Shown: piece after piece, positions 32,103 through 46,084 of the stretch | Numbering within the stretch: the stretch's first letter is position 1 | How the letters are laid out: the number at the start of each line of letters is the position of its first letter | Assembly: GCF_000152885.1 (NCBI RefSeq) | Contig: NZ_CH672409.1 | Location: 116,437-169,165, forward strand | Direction: 5' to 3' | Length of the DNA stretch: 52,729 bases | Source: Idiomarina baltica OS145 | GTDB taxonomy: Bacteria; Pseudomonadota; Gammaproteobacteria; Enterobacterales; Alteromonadaceae | Notes under the pieces: generated by a model | The model's database searches: none | What the model was told of the DNA's origin: nothing | Seen by the model: the letters and a program-made list of their open reading frames with translations, nothing else | Translations under genes and position numbers: made by a program

Positions 32103-34931
32103 ATGGACAAAATCGAAGTACGTGGTGCGCGAACACACAACCTAAAGAATTTTAACCTAACCATACCGCGCGATAAGCTCGTAGTCATTACGGGATTATC
32201 CGGTTCAGGCAAGTCGTCGCTGGCGTTTGATACGTTATATGCGGAAGGTCAACGACGTTATGTTGAGTCACTCTCCGCCTACGCTCGTCAGTTTTTGTCA
32301 CTGATGGAAAAGCCTGATGTAGACGGCATTGAAGGTTTATCACCTGCGATCTCCATTGAGCAGAAGTCGACGTCTCATAACCCGCGCTCGACGGTGGGTA
32401 CCATTACCGAGATATACGATTACTTACGTCTATTATTTGCCCGTGTGGGCGAACCTCGGTGCCCAACACATGATGTCCCGTTGGCGGCGCAAACCATTTC
32501 ACAAATGGTTGACCAAGTACTTACCGAGCCTGCGGAATCAAAACGCATGTTATTGGCACCCATCGTACAGAACCGTAAGGGCGAACACGTCAAGGTGTTA
32601 GAAAACCTTGCTTTACAAGGCTTTATCCGGGCGCGCATCGATGGTGAAATTTGTGATCTAAGCGATCCGCCGACACTCGAGTTACAAAAGAAGCACACCA
32701 TTGAGGTGGTTGTTGACCGTTTTAAAGTGCGCGAGGGTATCGAACAACGCTTGGCCGAGTCGTTTGAAACCGCTATTGATATGACCGGCGGTACGGCGTT
32801 TGTTGCACCAATGCCGGGTGAAGAAGGTGAAACACTGGTGTTCTCGGCTAACTTTGCTTGCCCGCACTGTGGTTACAGTATGCAAGAATTAGAACCACGC
32901 TTGTTCTCGTTCAATAACCCAGCCGGTGCTTGCCAAACCTGCGATGGCTTGGGTGTAGAGCAATTTTTTGATCCGAGTAAGGTGGTCGTCAATGGCGACT
33001 TATCGCTCACCGGCGGCGCTATTCGCGGTTGGGATAAACGCAATTTTTATTACTACCAGATGCTACAGTCATTGGCTAAGCACTATGACTTTAAGTTGTC
33101 GGTGCCATTCAATGAATTAAGCGAAGATACTCGTGCAGTGTTGCTCTACGGCAGCGGCAAAGAAGAAATCAAGTTCACTTATATGAATGATCGAGGCGAT
33201 AAGGTCGTTCGTGCGCATCCGTTTGAGGGGATTATCCCTAATATGCAACGCCGGTATCGTGAGACCGAATCACAAGCGGTACGCGACGAGTTGGCAAAAT
33301 ACATTGCCGTACAACCCTGTAAAAGCTGTCACGGTAGCCGTTTGCGTACTGAGGCGCGTCATGTATTTATCGAAAATACAAACTTACCTCAGGTCTCAGA
33401 GCGTTCGATTGGCGATGCATTAGACTTTTTCCAAAGCCTTGATCTTGACGGTCAGCGTGGAAAAATCGCTGAAAAAATATTGAAAGAGATTAACGATAGG
33501 CTCGGCTTCTTGGTCAATGTGGGATTGAATTACCTGAGCCTGTCACGTAGTGCAGAAACCTTATCCGGTGGTGAGGCGCAGCGAATTCGTTTAGCCAGTC
33601 AGATTGGCGCCGGCTTGGTGGGTGTGATGTACGTACTGGATGAACCGAGCATTGGCTTGCATCAACGTGATAACGAACGTCTTCTTAATACACTGATTCA
33701 TTTGCGTGATCTAGGCAATACCGTATTGGTCGTCGAACACGATGAAGACGCAATTCGTCAGGCGGATCATGTAATTGATATCGGTCCCGGTGCCGGTGTG
33801 CATGGCGGCGAGATCGTGGCACAGGGAACGGTCGATGATATCGTCAAAACTGAGCGGTCTTTAACAGGTGATTATTTATCGGGTCGCAAATTGATCGATG
33901 TGCCAAGTCAACGGCATGAGCCAGATGGCCGTTGGCTAAAAATTATTGGCGCCACGGGTAACAACCTAAAAAATGTCGATTTAAACATTCCTTTAGGTTT
34001 AATGACCTGTGTGACGGGCGTGTCGGGGTCAGGTAAGTCGACGTTAGTTAATGATACCTTATTCAAAGTTGCTCACCGCGAGCTTAACGGTGCAACCACC
34101 AGTGAGCCAGCTCCACACCAACGTGTTGAAGGTATGGAGCTGTTGGATAAGGTGGTTGATATCGATCAGAGTCCCATCGGGCGTACGCCTCGTTCTAATC
34201 CAGCGACCTATACGGGGATCTTCACGCCAATACGGGAACTCTTTGCCGGTGTACCAGAAGCCAGAGCACGCGGTTATAAACCAGGACGCTTTAGCTTTAA
34301 CGTTAAAGGCGGACGTTGCGAGGCGTGTCAGGGTGACGGGGTCATTAAAGTTGAAATGCACTTCTTGCCGGACGTCTATGTACCCTGTGATATTTGTAAG
34401 GGTAAACGCTACAATCGTGAAACGCTGGATATTCAGTATAAAGGCAAGAATATCCATGAAGTATTAGATATGACCATTGAAGAGGCGCGCGCGTTCTTTG
34501 ATCCGATTCCCGCGATTGCACGCAAACTTCAGACCTTAATGGATGTAGGTTTGTCTTATGTGCGCCTTGGTCAATCGGCAACGACGTTGTCAGGTGGTGA
34601 AGCGCAGCGTGTGAAGTTGTCGCGAGAATTGTCGAAGCGAGATACTGGGCGCACGCTTTATATTCTGGATGAGCCCACTACAGGACTTCACTTCCATGAT
34701 ATCAAGCAATTACTGGCGGTGATTCATCGTCTGCGTGACCATGGGAATACCGTGGTCGTTATCGAGCACAACTTAGATGTGATTAAAACCGCTGACTGGA
34801 TTGTCGACTTAGGTCCTGAGGGGGGCTCGGGCGGTGGTGAGATCCTCACCGAGGGCGCTCCTGAAAAAATCGTTAATGAAACGCGGTCTCACACCGCACG
34901 CTTTCTTAAACCCATGCTTAAATCGTCATAG
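32103..34931 (+). CDS. uvrA: Excinuclease ABC subunit A
   Basis: A 942-residue damage-recognition ATPase of nucleotide excision repair; as a dimer it loads UvrB onto lesions. Two ABC ATPase modules are visible: Walker A GLSGSGKS at 31-38 and GVSGSGKS near 640, with signature motifs [16 protein letters not shown] and [15 protein letters not shown]. Zinc modules are CPHCG...CQTC (about 253-279) and CEAC...CDIC (about 739-765). The length equals E. coli UvrA (940). GGAG lies 14 bases before the ATG. The next gene starts nine bases after its stop, so the thioesterase and glutaminase genes may be co-transcribed. Confidence 0.99.
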   Translation: MDKIEVRGARTHNLKNFNLTIPRDKLVVITGLSGSGKSSLAFDTLYAEGQRRYVESLSAYARQFLSLMEKPDVDGIEGLSPAISIEQKSTSHNPRSTVGTITEIYDYLRLLFARVGEPRCPTHDVPLAAQTISQMVDQVLTEPAESKRMLLAPIVQNRKGEHVKVLENLALQGFIRARIDGEICDLSDPPTLELQKKHTIEVVVDRFKVREGIEQRLAESFETAIDMTGGTAFVAPMPGEEGETLVFSANFACPHCGYSMQELEPRLFSFNNPAGACQTCDGLGVEQFFDPSKVVVNGDLSLTGGAIRGWDKRNFYYYQMLQSLAKHYDFKLSVPFNELSEDTRAVLLYGSGKEEIKFTYMNDRGDKVVRAHPFEGIIPNMQRRYRETESQAVRDELAKYIAVQPCKSCHGSRLRTEARHVFIENTNLPQVSERSIGDALDFFQSLDLDGQRGKIAEKILKEINDRLGFLVNVGLNYLSLSRSAETLSGGEAQRIRLASQIGAGLVGVMYVLDEPSIGLHQRDNERLLNTLIHLRDLGNTVLVVEHDEDAIRQADHVIDIGPGAGVHGGEIVAQGTVDDIVKTERSLTGDYLSGRKLIDVPSQRHEPDGRWLKIIGATGNNLKNVDLNIPLGLMTCVTGVSGSGKSTLVNDTLFKVAHRELNGATTSEPAPHQRVEGMELLDKVVDIDQSPIGRTPRSNPATYTGIFTPIRELFAGVPEARARGYKPGRFSFNVKGGRCEACQGDGVIKVEMHFLPDVYVPCDICKGKRYNRETLDIQYKGKNIHEVLDMTIEEARAFFDPIPAIARKLQTLMDVGLSYVRLGQSATTLSGGEAQRVKLSRELSKRDTGRTLYILDEPTTGLHFHDIKQLLAVIHRLRDHGNTVVVIEHNLDVIKTADWIVDLGPEGGSGGGEILTEGAPEKIVNETRSHTARFLKPMLKSS

Positions 34932-34940
34932 GAAGACAGG

Positions 34941-35348
34941 ATGTTAGAAGAGCAGTTTAAAGTTCGTTTTTATGAAACCGATGCCTTAGGTCATGTAAAC
35001 AATACCGTTGTGCCTATGTGGATTGAGACCGGTCGGTTACCTATATTTGAGTTCTTTGGTGAAATGTCGCCAAAAACAAAAAGTTTGATCGTTGCTCGTC
35101 TTGAAGTTGATTTCGCACGACCCATTTTCTTTGGCTCGAATGTGACTGTGAAGACTTTTGTTCAACGTCTTGGCGGCAGTTCTTTTGATATTGGCACCGA
35201 AATCTGGCAAAAGGGCGAGCTCTGCGCGAAGGGCAAAACCGTACTTGTTTATTTCGATTTTGAGCAACAACGTTCGGTCACTTTAAGCGAACAGCTGAGA
35301 CAGCGCTTAGTTGAACTACAACATCCGGAGCAGCCCATTGACGCGTGA
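34941..35348 (+). CDS. 4HBT-family acyl-CoA thioesterase (YbgC-like hotdog fold)
   Basis: A 135-residue hotdog-fold protein. The N-terminal signature VRFYETDALGHVNNTVVPMW contains the catalytic Asp of the YbgC/4-hydroxybenzoyl-CoA thioesterase class; the central helix and strands (ARLEVDFARPIFFGSNVTVK, FDIGTEIWQKGELCAKGKTV) complete the fold. It should hydrolyse an acyl-CoA thioester of unknown identity. A GGAAGACAGG stretch precedes the ATG. Its last 11 bases overlap the glutaminase start, indicating coupling. Confidence 0.92.
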   Translation: MLEEQFKVRFYETDALGHVNNTVVPMWIETGRLPIFEFFGEMSPKTKSLIVARLEVDFARPIFFGSNVTVKTFVQRLGGSSFDIGTEIWQKGELCAKGKTVLVYFDFEQQRSVTLSEQLRQRLVELQHPEQPIDA

Positions 35349-36294
35349 TTTAGTAAGCGGTGGCCAGCAAATAAAAGCCCCCGATGATCTCAACCGGTTA
35401 TTGAAAGAAATTCATCAGCAAGCGATGCAGATCCAGTCGGGCAACGTCGCCGACTACATTCCTGCGCTTGCTGCTGTCGAGCCGGAGCAATGTGCGCTGA
35501 CTCTGACGACACTGGATGGAGAGGTGTTCAACGTCGGTGACACGGACACGTTGTTTTCGATCCAGTCCATCTCCAAAATATTTGGCTTAATGATGGCGAT
35601 GGATCGTTTGGGTGACGATTTGTGGCAACGAGTCAAAATGGAGCCTTCAGGACAGGCGTTTAATTCCATTGTGCAGTTAGAATGGGAAAAGGGCATTCCG
35701 CGTAACCCCATGATCAACGCAGGAGCGATTTTAATTAGCGATGTGCTAGTTAGCCACTACTCGACCAGTAAAAACGCTGTAATGAGCCTTGTACGAAGCC
35801 TGTGTGGTAATGACCGAATATATGCTGATGAATCAGTACATGCATCGGAAAAAGAACATGGTCATAGGAACGCGGCTTCCGCTCACTTAATGAAAAGCTT
35901 CGACAACATTGAGTCCGATGTAGATGAAGTCCTTGATCATTATTTCTGGCAATGCGCGATTAGCATGAGCTGTGAAAACCTCGCGCGCTCGTTTACATTC
36001 CTCGCAAATGCCGGTGTATGTCCATTCTCTCAGCGCGAAATCATTACTAAGCGAGATGCTCAACGCATCAATGCGTTGCTATCAACGAGCGGTATGTATG
36101 ACCAAAGTGGTGAGTTTGCTTTTACCGTTGGCGTGCCTGCGAAAAGTGGTGTCGGTGGCGGTATTGTCGCGATAGTGCCTGATTTTGGGGTGATTTCAGC
36201 ATGGAGCCCAAAACTGAATGAATTTGGCAACAGCGCACGCGGCATGTTCATGGTGCGCGAACTCGCTAATCGTTTAGGATTGAGCGTCTACTAG
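35338..36294 (+). CDS. glsA: Glutaminase (serine-dependent beta-lactamase fold)
   Basis: A 318-residue glutaminase that deamidates glutamine to glutamate and ammonia. The catalytic SxxK is S77-I-S-K80 (FSIQSISKIFG); other family blocks are NPMINAGAI, the Glu/His region ASEKEHGHRNAA, YFWQCAIS and the C-terminal TSGMYDQSGEFAF with VPAKSGVGGGI. I chose a TTG start at 35338 because GGAG lies eight bases upstream and it gives the family's usual length; a TTG at 35311 is also open. No ATG is available near the expected start. Its stop overlaps by four bases the stop of the convergent binding-protein gene. Confidence 0.93.
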   Translation: MTRDLVSGGQQIKAPDDLNRLLKEIHQQAMQIQSGNVADYIPALAAVEPEQCALTLTTLDGEVFNVGDTDTLFSIQSISKIFGLMMAMDRLGDDLWQRVKMEPSGQAFNSIVQLEWEKGIPRNPMINAGAILISDVLVSHYSTSKNAVMSLVRSLCGNDRIYADESVHASEKEHGHRNAASAHLMKSFDNIESDVDEVLDHYFWQCAISMSCENLARSFTFLANAGVCPFSQREIITKRDAQRINALLSTSGMYDQSGEFAFTVGVPAKSGVGGGIVAIVPDFGVISAWSPKLNEFGNSARGMFMVRELANRLGLSVY

Positions 36295-37085
36295 CGTCTC
36301 AGACCAATACGATAAACTTGGAAGCGAGACAGATTAAAGCGTTGCAGCAACTTATCGATATGACCTTGGCGAGCGAGTTCACGCACCAATTGTTGCATAG
36401 TCTCTCGGGTAAGGCGTTTGTTATGACCCACTATCATGCTCAACATGTAGTCATCAAAAATTTGATCAGAGACAAGTAAGTCTTTTTCATACTGGTCCCC
36501 GGCATTTTGTAGGGCTGATAGCAGTTCATCATTAATCGGCATGATATCAATGCGTCCTCCCATGAGCATGCGTAGATTGGTCAATGCCGAATGAGAAAGG
36601 TAGGCGCGATAACTACTACCTAGTTCATCCGCGGTTCGCTCGTTACCATCAAAGTTATAATGATAACCTTTAACTGCACCAACAGTTTTATCGTCTAAAG
36701 AGCTAAAAAATGCCTGCGTCCGACCCGGTATTCGCTTTGCGATAAACCGTTCGCGCCCGCGAATAATAGGAATCGTTGCATCTACCGCTTTGCCTTTCCA
36801 ACCCCACTCCTCTGACTCAAAAAAGATGACATCGCAACACCCATCCTTTGATAATGCTTGATATCGAGCATTCGGTGGAATCACCTGAAGTTGAAAGTCG
36901 TAGGTATCTTGATAGTCATTCAAAATCTGAATGAGTTCGCGGGTTACGTCAGTTTCAAGTCCAGTAGAAAAATAGGGAGGATAATCGTACGCTGCAACAT
37001 ACACAGGCGTTTGCGCGCTTACATCCTTTACGAATGAAACGCTTGCGAGAAAGCAGGTTATGAGTAGAAAAAAACTTCTTTTCAC
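36291..37085 (-). CDS. Orphan periplasmic solute-binding protein (amino-acid type, SBP_bac_3-like)
   Basis: A 264-residue exported protein. A signal peptide (about 1-24, ending DVSA) precedes two-lobed binding-protein features: VYVAAYDYPPYFSTGLETDV, the middle strand DGCCDVIFFESEEWGWKG, and the hinge-like KTVGAVKGYHYNFDG and MLMGGRIDIMPIND. It resembles family 3 amino-acid-binding proteins but no permease or ATPase genes are adjacent, so it may act with a remote transporter or as an isolated sensor-type protein. The start is a GTG at 37085 without a good binding site, so the exact start is uncertain. The ligand is unknown. Confidence 0.85.
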   Translation of the reverse strand: MKRSFFLLITCFLASVSFVKDVSAQTPVYVAAYDYPPYFSTGLETDVTRELIQILNDYQDTYDFQLQVIPPNARYQALSKDGCCDVIFFESEEWGWKGKAVDATIPIIRGRERFIAKRIPGRTQAFFSSLDDKTVGAVKGYHYNFDGNERTADELGSSYRAYLSHSALTNLRMLMGGRIDIMPINDELLSALQNAGDQYEKDLLVSDQIFDDYMLSMIVGHNKRLTRETMQQLVRELARQGHIDKLLQRFNLSRFQVYRIGLRR

Positions 37086-37112
37086 TGCACTTATTTACGT
37101 TGAAACTGGACA

Positions 37113-37144
37113 GATATATTGAGGTTAAACCTGATAAAAGTCAA
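37113..37144 (-). promoter_or_regulatory. Candidate promoter of the binding-protein gene
   Basis: TTGACT (37139-37144) is followed 18-20 bases later by an AT-rich AATATATC stretch that could serve as -10. It lies between the tuf terminator and the GTG start. Spacing is longer than ideal. Confidence 0.3.
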
Positions 37145-37200
37145 TAATCGAGGCCAAATCACGGAAGCAAGGCTTACGGCAGTGCAAAATAATTCACCAT

Positions 37201-37227
37201 AAAAAAACCCGGCCGAAGCCGGGTTTT
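37201..37227 (-). terminator. Intrinsic terminator of the str operon after tuf
   Basis: On the minus strand AACCCGGC-TTCG-GCCGGGTT forms an eight-base GC-rich stem with a stable UUCG loop, followed by seven T residues. It lies about 40 bases after the tuf stop. Confidence 0.95.
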
Positions 37228-37264
37228 GGACTCTCTGTCGCTTACGCCTTAGGCGCAAGTTACA

Positions 37265-38449
37265 TTAGTCGATGATCTTAGATACAACGCCTGCACCTAC
37301 AGTACGACCACCTTCACGGATTGCGAAACGCAAGCCTTCGTCCATTGCGATTGGAGCAATTAGCTCTACAACGAACTTCAAGTTGTCGCCTGGCATGACC
37401 ATTTCTACGCCTTCTGGCAATTCTACTGCGCCCGTTACGTCAGTTGTACGGAAGTAGAACTGTGGACGATAGCCTTTGAAGAATGGCGTGTGACGGCCAC
37501 CTTCGTCTTTGCTCAGTACGTATACTTCGGCTTCGAACTTGGTGTGCGGAGTGATTGTACCTGGCTTCGCCAATACTTGACCACGCTCTACTTCGTCACG
37601 CTTAGTACCACGTAACAACGCACCGATGTTCTCGCCTGCACGACCTTCGTCTAGCAACTTACGGAACATCTCTACACCTGTAACAGTGGTCTTCATGGTA
37701 TCTTTCATACCTACGATTTCGCACTCGTCACCGGTCTTAACGATACCGCGCTCTACACGACCTGTTACTACCGTACCACGACCAGAAATCGAGAATACGT
37801 CTTCGATTGGCATGATGAACGGCTTGTCGATATCACGCTCTGGCTCTGGGATGTAGCTGTCTAGTGCGTCAGCCAATTCAACGATTTTCTTCGCCCACTC
37901 TTCGTCGCCTTCCAGCGCTTTAAGTGCTGAACCTTGGATGACTGGCAAGTCGTCGCCTGGGAATTCGTATTCTGATAACAGTTCACGAACTTCCATTTCT
38001 ACCAATTCCAACAACTCTTCATCGTCTACCATGTCACATTTGTTCATGAATACAACGATGTAAGGTACGCCTACCTGACGTGACAACAAGATGTGCTCAC
38101 GTGTTTGTGGCATTGGGCCGTCTGTAGCTGCTACTACTAAGATCGCGCCGTCCATCTGAGCGGCACCAGTGATCATGTTTTTAACGTAGTCAGCGTGTCC
38201 AGGACAGTCTACGTGCGCGTAGTGACGAGTTGGCGTGTCATACTCAACGTGTGAAGTTGAGATGGTGATACCACGCTCTTTCTCTTCTGGCGCGTTATCG
38301 ATGGCTGCGAAGTCTTTCGCCGCGCCACCATAGACTTTTGCTAATACAGTAGTAATAGCAGCAGTCAAAGTAGTTTTACCGTGGTCAACGTGACCGATGG
38401 TGCCGACGTTTACGTGCGGCTTCGAACGTTCAAATTTTTCTTTAGACAT
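37265..38449 (-). CDS. tuf: Elongation factor Tu
   Basis: The 394-residue GTPase that delivers aminoacyl-tRNA to the ribosome. G1 is GHVDHGKT (about 18-25), G2 contains RGITI, G3 is DCPGH (about 81-85), and G4 is NKCD (about 136-139); domains 2 and 3 follow with the usual [15 protein letters not shown] and [11 protein letters not shown]. The ATG at 38449 has GAGGAA upstream. It is the last gene of the rpsL-rpsG-fusA-tuf (str) operon. Many gammaproteobacteria carry a second copy near secE; that region is outside the window. Confidence 0.99.
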   Translation of the reverse strand: MSKEKFERSKPHVNVGTIGHVDHGKTTLTAAITTVLAKVYGGAAKDFAAIDNAPEEKERGITISTSHVEYDTPTRHYAHVDCPGHADYVKNMITGAAQMDGAILVVAATDGPMPQTREHILLSRQVGVPYIVVFMNKCDMVDDEELLELVEMEVRELLSEYEFPGDDLPVIQGSALKALEGDEEWAKKIVELADALDSYIPEPERDIDKPFIMPIEDVFSISGRGTVVTGRVERGIVKTGDECEIVGMKDTMKTTVTGVEMFRKLLDEGRAGENIGALLRGTKRDEVERGQVLAKPGTITPHTKFEAEVYVLSKDEGGRHTPFFKGYRPQFYFRTTDVTGAVELPEGVEMVMPGDNLKFVVELIAPIAMDEGLRFAIREGGRTVGAGVVSKIID

Positions 38450-38509
38450 GATAGTTCCTCAAACTTAAGTTAAAAGCCCGGTCTCGCAAAAAACCGGACC
38501 AGACCTTAC

Positions 38510-40633
38510 TTATTTAGCGTTACGCTCAGCCATCACTTTTTCAGCGATGTTGTTAGGTGCTTCAGCATACTTCAAGAATTCCATTGAGTACGATGCACGA
38601 CCTTGAGTTTGTGAACGCAAGTCAGTCGCGTAACCGAACATTTCTGACAATGGAACTTGAGCATTAACTGCTTTCAAGCCACCTGGTGCCTCTTCCATAC
38701 CTTCGATAAGACCACGACGGCGGTTAAGGTCACCGACAACATCACCCATTGACTCTTCTGGAGTGATAACTTCAACTTTCATCATAGGCTCAAGCAATAC
38801 AGGTTGCGCTTGCAATGCACCCTTTTTGAAAGCCATGCTACCGGCGATTTTAAACGCCATCTCTGATGAGTCAACATCGTGGTAAGAACCGTCGTACAAG
38901 GTTGCCTTAACACCCAATACTGGGTAGCCAGCAAGAACACCTTGTTCCATCTGCTCTTTGATACCACGGTCTACCGCAGGAATGTATTCCTTAGGTACCA
39001 CACCACCAACGATTTCGTTTACGAATTGGTAAGTGATGTCATCACCGTTTTCATCTTCTTCAATCGCCATTGGCTCAAGCTTCAGCCATACGTGACCGAA
39101 TTGACCACGACCACCTGATTGACGAACGAATTTGCCTTCAACTTCAACCGCGTTACGGATTGCTTCACGGTATGCAACCTGAGGCTGACCAACGTTACAT
39201 TCAACTTTGAATTCACGCTTCATACGGTCAACGATGATATCAAGGTGAAGCTCACCCATACCAGAGATGATAGTTTGACCTGACTCTTCATCCGTTTTAA
39301 CGCGGAATGATGGATCTTCTGCGGCCAACTTACCAAGGGCAATACCCATTTTCTCTTGGTCGGCTTTAGTTTTCGGTTCTACTGCAACAGAAATAACCGG
39401 TTCTGGGAATTCCATACGCTCAAGAATAATCTTGTTGCTTGGATCACACAGCGTGTCACCGGTTGTCACGTCTTTAAGACCAATCAAGGCCGCGATGTCG
39501 CCCGCGCGCACTTCTTTGATCTCTTCACGGCTGTTTGAGTGCATCTGAACCATACGTCCAACGCGCTCTTTCTTGTTCTTAACTGGGTTAACAACACCGT
39601 CACCCTGATTAAGTACACCAGAGTATACGCGAACGAACGTCAGTGTACCCACGAACGGGTCAGTCGCGATTTTAAACGCAAGTGCTGAGAACGGCTCGTC
39701 GTCAGAAGACTTACGAACACCTTCAGACTCGTCATCAAGGATACCTGTAATAGGCTTAACTTCTGTCGGTGACGGAAGATACTCGATGACCGCGTCAAGC
39801 ACTGCTTGAACACCTTTGTTTTTGAACGCTGAACCAGCAGCAACCAAGCAGATCTCGTTCGCCAACGTGCGTGCGCGAAGACCTTGTTTGATTTCTGCTT
39901 CAGTCAACTCACCTTCTTCAAGGTATTTGTTCATCAACTCTTCGTTAGCTTCAGCCGCAGCTTCAACCAAGTTGTTGTGATGTTCTTCACACTCGTCAAC
40001 CATGTCAGCAGGGATATCTTCATATGTGAATGAAGTACCCATGTCTTCATCGTTCCAGTTGATGAACTTCATTTTGATCAAATCAACCACGCCGCGGAAG
40101 TTGTCTTCTGCGCCTACAGGCAGTTGCATTGGCACTGCTTCTGCATTTAAGCGGGTTTTCATTTGATGAACAACTGACAAGAAGTCCGCACCTGCACGGT
40201 CCATCTTGTTCACGAATACCATACGTGGTACTTCGTATTTGTTCGCCTGACGCCATACAGTTTCAGTCTGAGGCTGAACACCTGATGAAGCACACAATAC
40301 GACGACTGCACCGTCAAGAACACGTAATGAACGCTCTACCTCAATGGTAAAGTCAACGTGTCCGGGAGTATCGATGATATTGATACGATGCTCAGGGAAC
40401 TGTTTGTCCATACCTTGCCAGAAACATGTCGTTGCGGCAGAGGTGATGGTGATACCACGTTCCTGCTCCTGTTCCATCCAGTCCATGGTAGCTGCACCAT
40501 CGTGCACCTCACCAATCTTGTGAGACAGGCCAGTGTAGAACAACACACGTTCAGTGGTGGTTGTTTTACCAGCGTCTACGTGAGCGCAGATACCAATATT
40601 ACGATAGCGCTCAATGGAAGTTTTACGAGCCAC
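38510..40633 (-). CDS. fusA: Elongation factor G
   Basis: The 707-residue translocase GTPase that moves tRNA and mRNA through the ribosome. G1 AHVDAGKT, switch [10 protein letters not shown] and G4 NKMD are in the first 150 residues; domains II-V follow, including [18 protein letters not shown] and the C-terminal [14 protein letters not shown]. The length is close to E. coli EF-G (704). The start is a GTG at 40633 with AAGGAG seven bases upstream. It lies 30 bases after rpsG and 60 bases before tuf. Confidence 0.99.
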   Translation of the reverse strand: MARKTSIERYRNIGICAHVDAGKTTTTERVLFYTGLSHKIGEVHDGAATMDWMEQEQERGITITSAATTCFWQGMDKQFPEHRINIIDTPGHVDFTIEVERSLRVLDGAVVVLCASSGVQPQTETVWRQANKYEVPRMVFVNKMDRAGADFLSVVHQMKTRLNAEAVPMQLPVGAEDNFRGVVDLIKMKFINWNDEDMGTSFTYEDIPADMVDECEEHHNNLVEAAAEANEELMNKYLEEGELTEAEIKQGLRARTLANEICLVAAGSAFKNKGVQAVLDAVIEYLPSPTEVKPITGILDDESEGVRKSSDDEPFSALAFKIATDPFVGTLTFVRVYSGVLNQGDGVVNPVKNKKERVGRMVQMHSNSREEIKEVRAGDIAALIGLKDVTTGDTLCDPSNKIILERMEFPEPVISVAVEPKTKADQEKMGIALGKLAAEDPSFRVKTDEESGQTIISGMGELHLDIIVDRMKREFKVECNVGQPQVAYREAIRNAVEVEGKFVRQSGGRGQFGHVWLKLEPMAIEEDENGDDITYQFVNEIVGGVVPKEYIPAVDRGIKEQMEQGVLAGYPVLGVKATLYDGSYHDVDSSEMAFKIAGSMAFKKGALQAQPVLLEPMMKVEVITPEESMGDVVGDLNRRRGLIEGMEEAPGGLKAVNAQVPLSEMFGYATDLRSQTQGRASYSMEFLKYAEAPNNIAEKVMAERNAK

Positions 40634-40663
40634 AATAAACTCCTTAGTCGGTTAACTGTGAAA

Positions 40664-41134
40664 TTACCAGCGATAGTGAGCAAACGCTTTGTTTGCTTCA
40701 GCCATGCGGTGAACGTCTTCACGTTTCTTCACAGCAGACCCTTTGTTTTCAGATGCGTCTAGCATTTCTGCTGCCAAACGCTGCGACATTGATTTTTCAC
40801 CACGGGTGCGCGCTGCATCAACTAACCAGCGCATTGCCAGTGCATTACGACGCACAGGACGTACTTCGACCGGAACCTGATAGGTTGAACCACCTACGCG
40901 ACGAGATTTAACCTCGACGGTTGGGCGAACATTATCAAGCGCATTCTCGAAGATGTCTAAGTGGTCTTTACCAGATTTCTCAGCAAGAATGTCTAGTGCA
41001 CCGTAGATAATCTTTTCAGCGACTGCTTTTTTGCCGTCTACCATGACGACATTGATAAATTTGGCCAACAACTCTGATCCGAACTTAGGATCTGGAAGGA
41101 TTTTACGTTGACCTATGACGCGTCTTCTTGGCAT
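40664..41134 (-). CDS. rpsG: 30S ribosomal protein S7
   Basis: A 156-residue primary 16S rRNA-binding protein of the 30S head. It begins [20 protein letters not shown] and contains [17 protein letters not shown] and [12 protein letters not shown], all standard. In E. coli S7 represses the distal str genes by binding the rpsL-rpsG gap; the gap here retains the same sequence elements. The ATG at 41134 has CGGAGAA upstream. Confidence 0.99.
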   Translation of the reverse strand: MPRRRVIGQRKILPDPKFGSELLAKFINVVMVDGKKAVAEKIIYGALDILAEKSGKDHLDIFENALDNVRPTVEVKSRRVGGSTYQVPVEVRPVRRNALAMRWLVDAARTRGEKSMSQRLAAEMLDASENKGSAVKKREDVHRMAEANKAFAHYRW

Positions 41135-41215
41135 CTCAATATTCTCCGATTAATTCAGGGTATTCCCCAAAACGTACAAACAGTTTGGCCTTACTAACGG
41201 AGAACCGTTAAGATT
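41135..41215 (-). promoter_or_regulatory. rpsL-rpsG intercistronic region, probable S7 translational control site
   Basis: The 73-base gap reads, on the minus strand, CGGTTCTCCGTTAGTAAGG, then CCAAAC, GTTTTGG and CCCTGAATTAATCGGAG. From memory, the E. coli str intercistronic sequence has the same blocks (GGTTCTCCGTTAAGTAAGG, CCAAAC, GTTTTGG, CCTGAATTAA), where S7 binds its own message. CCAAAC and GTTTTGG can pair, as in that structure. The E. coli comparison is from recall and should be aligned. Confidence 0.55.
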
Positions 41216-41582
41216 TAGGCCGCTTCGCGCCGTATTTAGAACGGCCTTGTTTACGATCGTTTACACCTGAACAGTCAAGTGCGCCACGAACGGTGTGATA
41301 ACGAACACCTGGCAAGTCTTTTACACGACCGCCACGGATCAATACAACCGAGTGCTCTTGTAAGTTGTGGCCTTCACCACCGATGTACGAAGATACTTCG
41401 TAACCGTTAGTAAGACGCACACGACACACTTTACGCATCGCCGAGTTCGGCTTCTTTGGGGTTGTTGTGTAAACACGGGTACAAACACCGCGTTTTTGAG
41501 GGCACGCTTCAAGAGCCGGAACGTTGCTTTTCACAACGGGCTTTTGACGGCCTTTACGCACCAGCTGGTTAACTGTTGCCAT
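41208..41582 (-). CDS. rpsL: 30S ribosomal protein S12
   Basis: The 124-residue decoding-centre protein and first gene of the str operon. The conserved [19 protein letters not shown] segment keeps the lysine positions (K43/K44 counting the initiator Met) whose changes cause streptomycin resistance, so this is a wild-type, sensitive-type sequence. The second loop [12 protein letters not shown] is also normal. The ATG at 41582 has TAGGAG upstream. The transcript probably starts near 41673 from a consensus promoter. Confidence 0.99.
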   Translation of the reverse strand: MATVNQLVRKGRQKPVVKSNVPALEACPQKRGVCTRVYTTTPKKPNSAMRKVCRVRLTNGYEVSSYIGGEGHNLQEHSVVLIRGGRVKDLPGVRYHTVRGALDCSGVNDRKQGRSKYGAKRPKS

Positions 41583-41659
41583 TAAATACTCCTAGTTTTG
41601 TTGATGTCGCTTACACCAGTGAAAAATCACTTGGTTTCTGACCAATAAATGGACCAGAT

Positions 41660-41672
41660 CCCGAAATTCGGG
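41660..41672 (-). promoter_or_regulatory. Dyad at the predicted start of the str operon
   Basis: CCCGAA-T-TTCGGG on the minus strand (13 bases) lies within about ten bases of the -10, around or just after the expected transcript start. It could be a 5' hairpin protecting the message or a protein site. Confidence 0.35.
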
Positions 41673-41679
41673 AGCGGGA

Positions 41680-41708
41680 ATTTTAATGGTCATATTTTCA
41701 CCTGTCAA
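41680..41708 (-). promoter_or_regulatory. Promoter of the rpsL-rpsG-fusA-tuf operon
   Basis: On the minus strand a perfect TTGACA (41703-41708), a 17-base spacer and TAAAAT (41680-41685) make a strong sigma70 promoter. The discriminator after the -10 is GC-rich (TCCCGCTCCCG), the hallmark of promoters shut down by ppGpp and DksA. Confidence 0.85.
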
Positions 41709-41710
41709 GG

Positions 41711-41747
41711 CTATATAAGAAAGCCGGCACTCAATGAGCACCGGCTT
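41711..41747 (-). terminator. Intrinsic terminator of rpoBC
   Basis: On the minus strand AAGCCGGTGCTC and GAGTGCCGGCTT pair over 12 positions (two G-U wobbles) around a three-base loop, followed by TCTTATATAG. It lies about 30 bases after the rpoC stop and directly before the str promoter. Confidence 0.85.
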
Positions 41748-41777
41748 AATCGCTGAGCGAGGGTTTAATCGAGTGAA

Positions 41778-46013
<4,236 letters not shown>

Positions 46014-46041
46014 GATTTATCTCCTGTCGGAGTTCAACCAC

Positions 46042-46061
46042 GGGGAGTGCAAGCACTCCCC
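46042..46061 (-). other. Hairpin in the rpoB-rpoC gap
   Basis: GGGGAGTG and CACTCCCC form a GC-rich stem of eight pairs around a four-base loop, about 30 bases before the rpoC GTG. No T-run follows, so it is not a terminator; an RNA processing or stability element is more likely. Confidence 0.6.
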
Positions 46062-46084
46062 AAATTCAATAACAAAAAGCTCGA

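Noticed and set aside
37240-37260. Short CGCC-TTA-GGCG dyad immediately after tuf as an extra terminator.
   Set aside because: The stem is only four or five pairs with no T-run; the strong terminator lies just beyond.
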